Positions 14,204-16,067 of a stretch of DNA of 16,067 nt are shown here, piece after piece. This DNA comes from Clostridiales bacterium UBA4696 (lineage in GTDB: Bacteria; Bacillota; Clostridia; Oscillospirales; Oscillospiraceae). The DNA is taken from positions 1 to 16,067 of the forward strand of contig DHKK01000089.1 in the NCBI GenBank assembly GCA_002404795.1, read 5' to 3'. The notes beneath the pieces were generated by a model that saw only the letters and a list, made by a program, of their open reading frames with translations, did not search any database and was not told the DNA's origin. Numbering within the stretch: position 1 is the stretch's first letter; the number at the start of each line of letters is the position of its first letter. Position numbers and translations under genes: made by a program.

Positions 14204-14818
14204 ATGCAGGTACAAAACAACAAGGAAGAGGTCCCCTTTGCCCACTACGAGGAAAAATTCGCCGCGCTCGACCCGATCGAGGCGTCGAAGCGCTGCGGCG
14301 TGCCGTTTGCGGACGGCCGGTTCACCGTGACGCTGCTCGGCACGAAATATGAGATCCGCTGGCCGGAATATGCCATTTCCTCGGATACGGAGAGCGCGTT
14401 TGCGCTGAAAAACCTCCCCTGCCAGACGTTTTTGCTGCGCTTTCTGCTCGAAGGCCGCGCGGCGGAGCCGTCCAGCAGCTACAAGACCTTCCGCGAGATG
14501 CCGTGGGGCGAAATGTACATCGGCCCGTACACCGGCCGGGTCCTGACGCGGGCGGCGTTCACGTTCGGCACGCGGGTGGAGAAGTTCCGCGCGGCCTGCG
14601 AAGCCATGGGCGCGCTGGCGATCGGCCACGGGGACGCGGGCTTCCAGTTCGATTTCCTCGGCGGCTACCGGATGCAGATCATGGTCTACGCCGGGGACGA
14701 CGAGTTCCCGCCCAGCAGTCAGGTTTTGTACTCGGACAATTTTGAGACCGGCTTCGCCGCCGAAGACCGCGTCGTCGCCGGGGATATCCTCATCTCGGCG
14801 ATCAAGGCAAAACTATAA
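14204..14818 (+). CDS. DUF3786 domain protein
   Basis: The 204-residue soluble protein has family-typical segments: FADGRFTVTLLGTKYEIRWP near the N-terminus, SSSYKTFREMPWGEMY in the middle and GYRMQIMVYAGDDEFPPSSQVLYSDN near the C-terminus. No cofactor motif, membrane segment or signal peptide is evident and it has few cysteines. Its function is not established. AGGAG at 14189-14193 lies inside the end of the upstream gene, 10 bases before the ATG, so it is coupled to the corrinoid activator. I infer a role in corrinoid or methyl-transfer maturation from that neighbour only. Confidence 0.8.
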   Translation: MQVQNNKEEVPFAHYEEKFAALDPIEASKRCGVPFADGRFTVTLLGTKYEIRWPEYAISSDTESAFALKNLPCQTFLLRFLLEGRAAEPSSSYKTFREMPWGEMYIGPYTGRVLTRAAFTFGTRVEKFRAACEAMGALAIGHGDAGFQFDFLGGYRMQIMVYAGDDEFPPSSQVLYSDNFETGFAAEDRVVAGDILISAIKAKL

Positions 14819-14823
14819 GCATT

Positions 14824-14851
14824 CCGGGGCGCGCCGGCCGGTGCGCCCCGG
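14824..14851 (+). other. GC-rich hairpin between DUF3786 and trigger-factor-like genes
   Basis: CCGGGGCGC (14824-14832) pairs with GCGCCCCGG (14843-14851) around a 10-base loop. It starts 6 bases after the DUF3786 stop. The following sequence is CTCTATACTAAAC, with no T-run, so termination would be partial; it may separate the trigger-factor-like gene from the corrinoid pair. Confidence 0.55.
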
Positions 14852-14884
14852 CTCTATACTAAACAACAAACAGGGAGAATCACC

Positions 14885-15826
14885 ATGGAATTCAAATACC
14901 GCGGCCTGCGGGCCAGACTGGAACATGTAGACGTTACGGACGAGGAGGTCACCCGGCAGCTGGTGCGCCTGCAGCAGCAGAGCCAGCGGCGCACCCCCGT
15001 CTTTGACCGCCCGTCGCAGAATGGCGACGAGCTGGTCCTCGATTACGCCGGTTTTGCCGATGGCAAGCAGTTTGCCGGCGGCACGGCCGAAAAGCAGACG
15101 CTGGTCCTCGGCAGCGGCACGTTCATCCCCGGCTTTGAAGAGCAGCTCGTCGGCAAAAACCCCGGCGACGACGTGACGGTCCACGTGACCTTCCCGGCCC
15201 AGTATCACGCGCCGGAGCTGGCGGGCAAGGATGCGGAATTCCGCTGCCGCATCCACGAGATCCGCACCGTCGCGCCCTACGCGCTGGACGACACCTTCGC
15301 CAAGGAGGTCGGCGAGTGTGAGACCATGGACGAGATGCGGCAGAAGATGCGCACGAGTCTGGAGGATTACTATGCCGAGCGCGCGGAGATGGAGCTGCGG
15401 GAGCGGCTGCTGCACCAGGCCGCAGCGACCATGGACTTCACGCCCGATCCCGCCGAAATCAGCAAGGCCGTCGAAGAGCAGCTCGACACCATGTCCGCCC
15501 AGCTGGCGCAGAAGAATCTGACGCTGGAGGATTACTGCAAGTTCACGAACTCGACGCTCGACCAGATGCGCGAGGATGCCCGTCCCGGCGCGGAGCAGGC
15601 CGTGCGCATCAAGGCGCTCGTGCGCAAGGTCGCGCAGCTGGAGGATCTGCACGCAGCCGAGGAGGATGTGGCGCAGGCGCTCAGCGAGATTTGCCGCGCC
15701 AACCACATGACCATGGAGGAGCTGCAGCCCTACTACGACGACGCCTTTGCCGCCGCCGTGGAATACAGCATCCTGCTGGCCAAGGTCACAAAGCTCATCC
15801 GCACCAGCGCCGTGCTGGAAGATTGA
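14885..15826 (+). CDS. Short trigger-factor-like peptidyl-prolyl isomerase/chaperone lacking the ribosome-binding domain
   Basis: The 313-residue protein corresponds to trigger factor from the linker helix onward. Residues 1-45 resemble the helix before the PPIase domain (VTDEEVTRQLVRLQQQ). An FKBP-type domain covers about 46-127 (GSGTFIPGFEEQLVG at 76-90, FPAQYHAPELAGKDAEF at 103-119), and an alpha-helical C-terminal chaperone domain covers about 135-313. The N-terminal ribosome-docking domain of about 110 residues with its GFRxGK motif is absent, compared with 432 residues in E. coli Tig. GGGAG precedes the ATG at 14885, and no in-frame upstream extension is visible, so this is not a mis-called start. 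It is probably a free cytoplasmic foldase paralogous to the ribosome-bound factor; clients are unknown. No signal peptide is seen. Confidence 0.85.
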   Translation: MEFKYRGLRARLEHVDVTDEEVTRQLVRLQQQSQRRTPVFDRPSQNGDELVLDYAGFADGKQFAGGTAEKQTLVLGSGTFIPGFEEQLVGKNPGDDVTVHVTFPAQYHAPELAGKDAEFRCRIHEIRTVAPYALDDTFAKEVGECETMDEMRQKMRTSLEDYYAERAEMELRERLLHQAAATMDFTPDPAEISKAVEEQLDTMSAQLAQKNLTLEDYCKFTNSTLDQMREDARPGAEQAVRIKALVRKVAQLEDLHAAEEDVAQALSEICRANHMTMEELQPYYDDAFAAAVEYSILLAKVTKLIRTSAVLED

Positions 15827-15844
15827 TCTTCATACCTGCGCATC

Positions 15845-15949
15845 CCCAAGACTCCCTTGTGTAAAGGGAGCTGGCGTACCAATACTGGCATAAACTACGC
15901 GCCTGAGGGATTGATACCCCGCCGCAGCGGGCCCAAGGCTCCCCTTCTA
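15845..15949. repeat. Short hairpin-forming intergenic repeat, two partial units
   Basis: CCCAAGACTCCCTT (15845-15858) recurs as CCCAAGGCTCCCCTT (15932-15946), 87 bases later. The first unit folds as CTCCCTT (15852-15858) with AAGGGAG (15864-15870). A second small stem CCCGC/GCGGG lies at 15918-15931 between them. The units resemble short dispersed intergenic repeats that I recall from Oscillospiraceae genomes. The second unit stops after CTAGGG, where a different, AT-richer sequence begins. No gene is seen in 15827-16037. Confidence 0.55.
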
Positions 15950-16067
15950 GGGTGTATCTGAAAAGTAAAAAATAGCGAAACGTACAAGAAAAAGACACAA
16001 ATAAGTGGTAAGACAGGGGCAGAAAGAAGTGACAAGGATGAAAGTCTGTCGTTATGAACTTACCGAT
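15950..16067 (+). mobile_element. Left end of an IS5-family-like insertion sequence, truncated by the window
   Basis: From 15950 (GGGTGTATCTGAAAAG) base composition turns A-rich and codon context changes from the GC-rich neighbourhood. The sequence leads within about 90 bases to a frame whose first residues resemble an IS5-family transposase. TA at 15948-15949 could be one copy of a 2-bp target duplication. The right end, matching inverted repeat and second TA lie outside the window, so the boundary is inferred. Confidence 0.55.
16038..16067 (+). CDS. IS5-family-like transposase, N-terminus only
   Basis: Only ten codons are visible, reading MKVCRYELTD from the ATG at 16038, and the frame is open at the window end. 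RYELTD followed by EQW is a common beginning of IS5/IS4-type transposases, so the call rests on a very short match plus the IS-end-like sequence and the AT-rich leader just upstream. A GTG at 16029 is in frame and could be an alternative start. No strong ribosome binding site is present, which is usual for transposases. Confidence 0.5.
   Translation, partial: MKVCRYELTD

Noticed and set aside
12163..14223. A 686-codon open frame on the - strand opposite the corrinoid activator
   Set aside because: The opposite strand encodes a well-conserved 2Fe-2S/ASKHA protein; the antisense product is Asp/Gly/Val/His-rich with no recognisable domain.

Overview
The window looks like the chromosome of a strictly anaerobic, high-GC member of the Clostridia, probably Oscillospiraceae-like. 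I infer this from the oxygen-sensitive iron-sulfur/flavin gene set, strong AGGAGG-type ribosome binding sites, ATGA stop/start overlaps, a PTS-type dihydroxyacetone kinase and a RACo-like corrinoid activator. No rRNA, tRNA or CRISPR array was seen. Species-level placement is not possible from the sequence alone.

Region 1 (1-6814, + strand) is a compact redox operon entered from the left. It encodes an MvhD/FlxD-like subunit (start missing), two 4Fe-4S dicluster proteins resembling FlxB/FlxC and AsrA/HydB, a PyrK/AsrB/FlxA-like FAD-NAD(P)H-2Fe-2S reductase, a FrdB/SdhB-like iron-sulfur protein and a FrdA-like flavoprotein. After an intra-operon hairpin comes an AspT/SucE-type (AAE family) transporter, and the unit ends at a bidirectional terminator. 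In known Flx systems these NADH-side subunits feed HdrABC. Here a soluble fumarate-reductase-like pair sits where HdrBC would be expected. My main hypothesis is a soluble, possibly electron-bifurcating NADH:fumarate (or related enoate) reductase coupled to dicarboxylate export. No membrane anchor is encoded in the visible part.

Region 2 (6829-7996, - strand) is a single-gene unit: a DmpA-like P1 self-processing aminopeptidase with a near-consensus promoter whose spacer is a palindrome. Region 3 (8004-11962, - strand) is a complete dihydroxyacetone phosphorylation operon, dhaK-dhaL-dhaM-ptsH-ptsI. PEP phosphate would pass EI -> HPr -> DhaM -> DhaL-ADP -> dihydroxyacetone on DhaK. The HPr has Arg where Ser46 is expected, so the relay appears dedicated and uncoupled from HPr-kinase control.

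Region 4 (11963-12264) is a 302-bp AT-rich divergent control region with a good rightward promoter and an imperfect palindrome. Region 5 (12265-15826, + strand) holds a RACo/RamA-like reductive activator of corrinoid proteins, a DUF3786 protein and a short trigger factor lacking the ribosome-binding domain. Region 6 (15827-16067) contains a short hairpin-forming repeat, apparently interrupted by the left end of an IS5-family-like insertion sequence whose transposase begins at 16038 and runs off the window.
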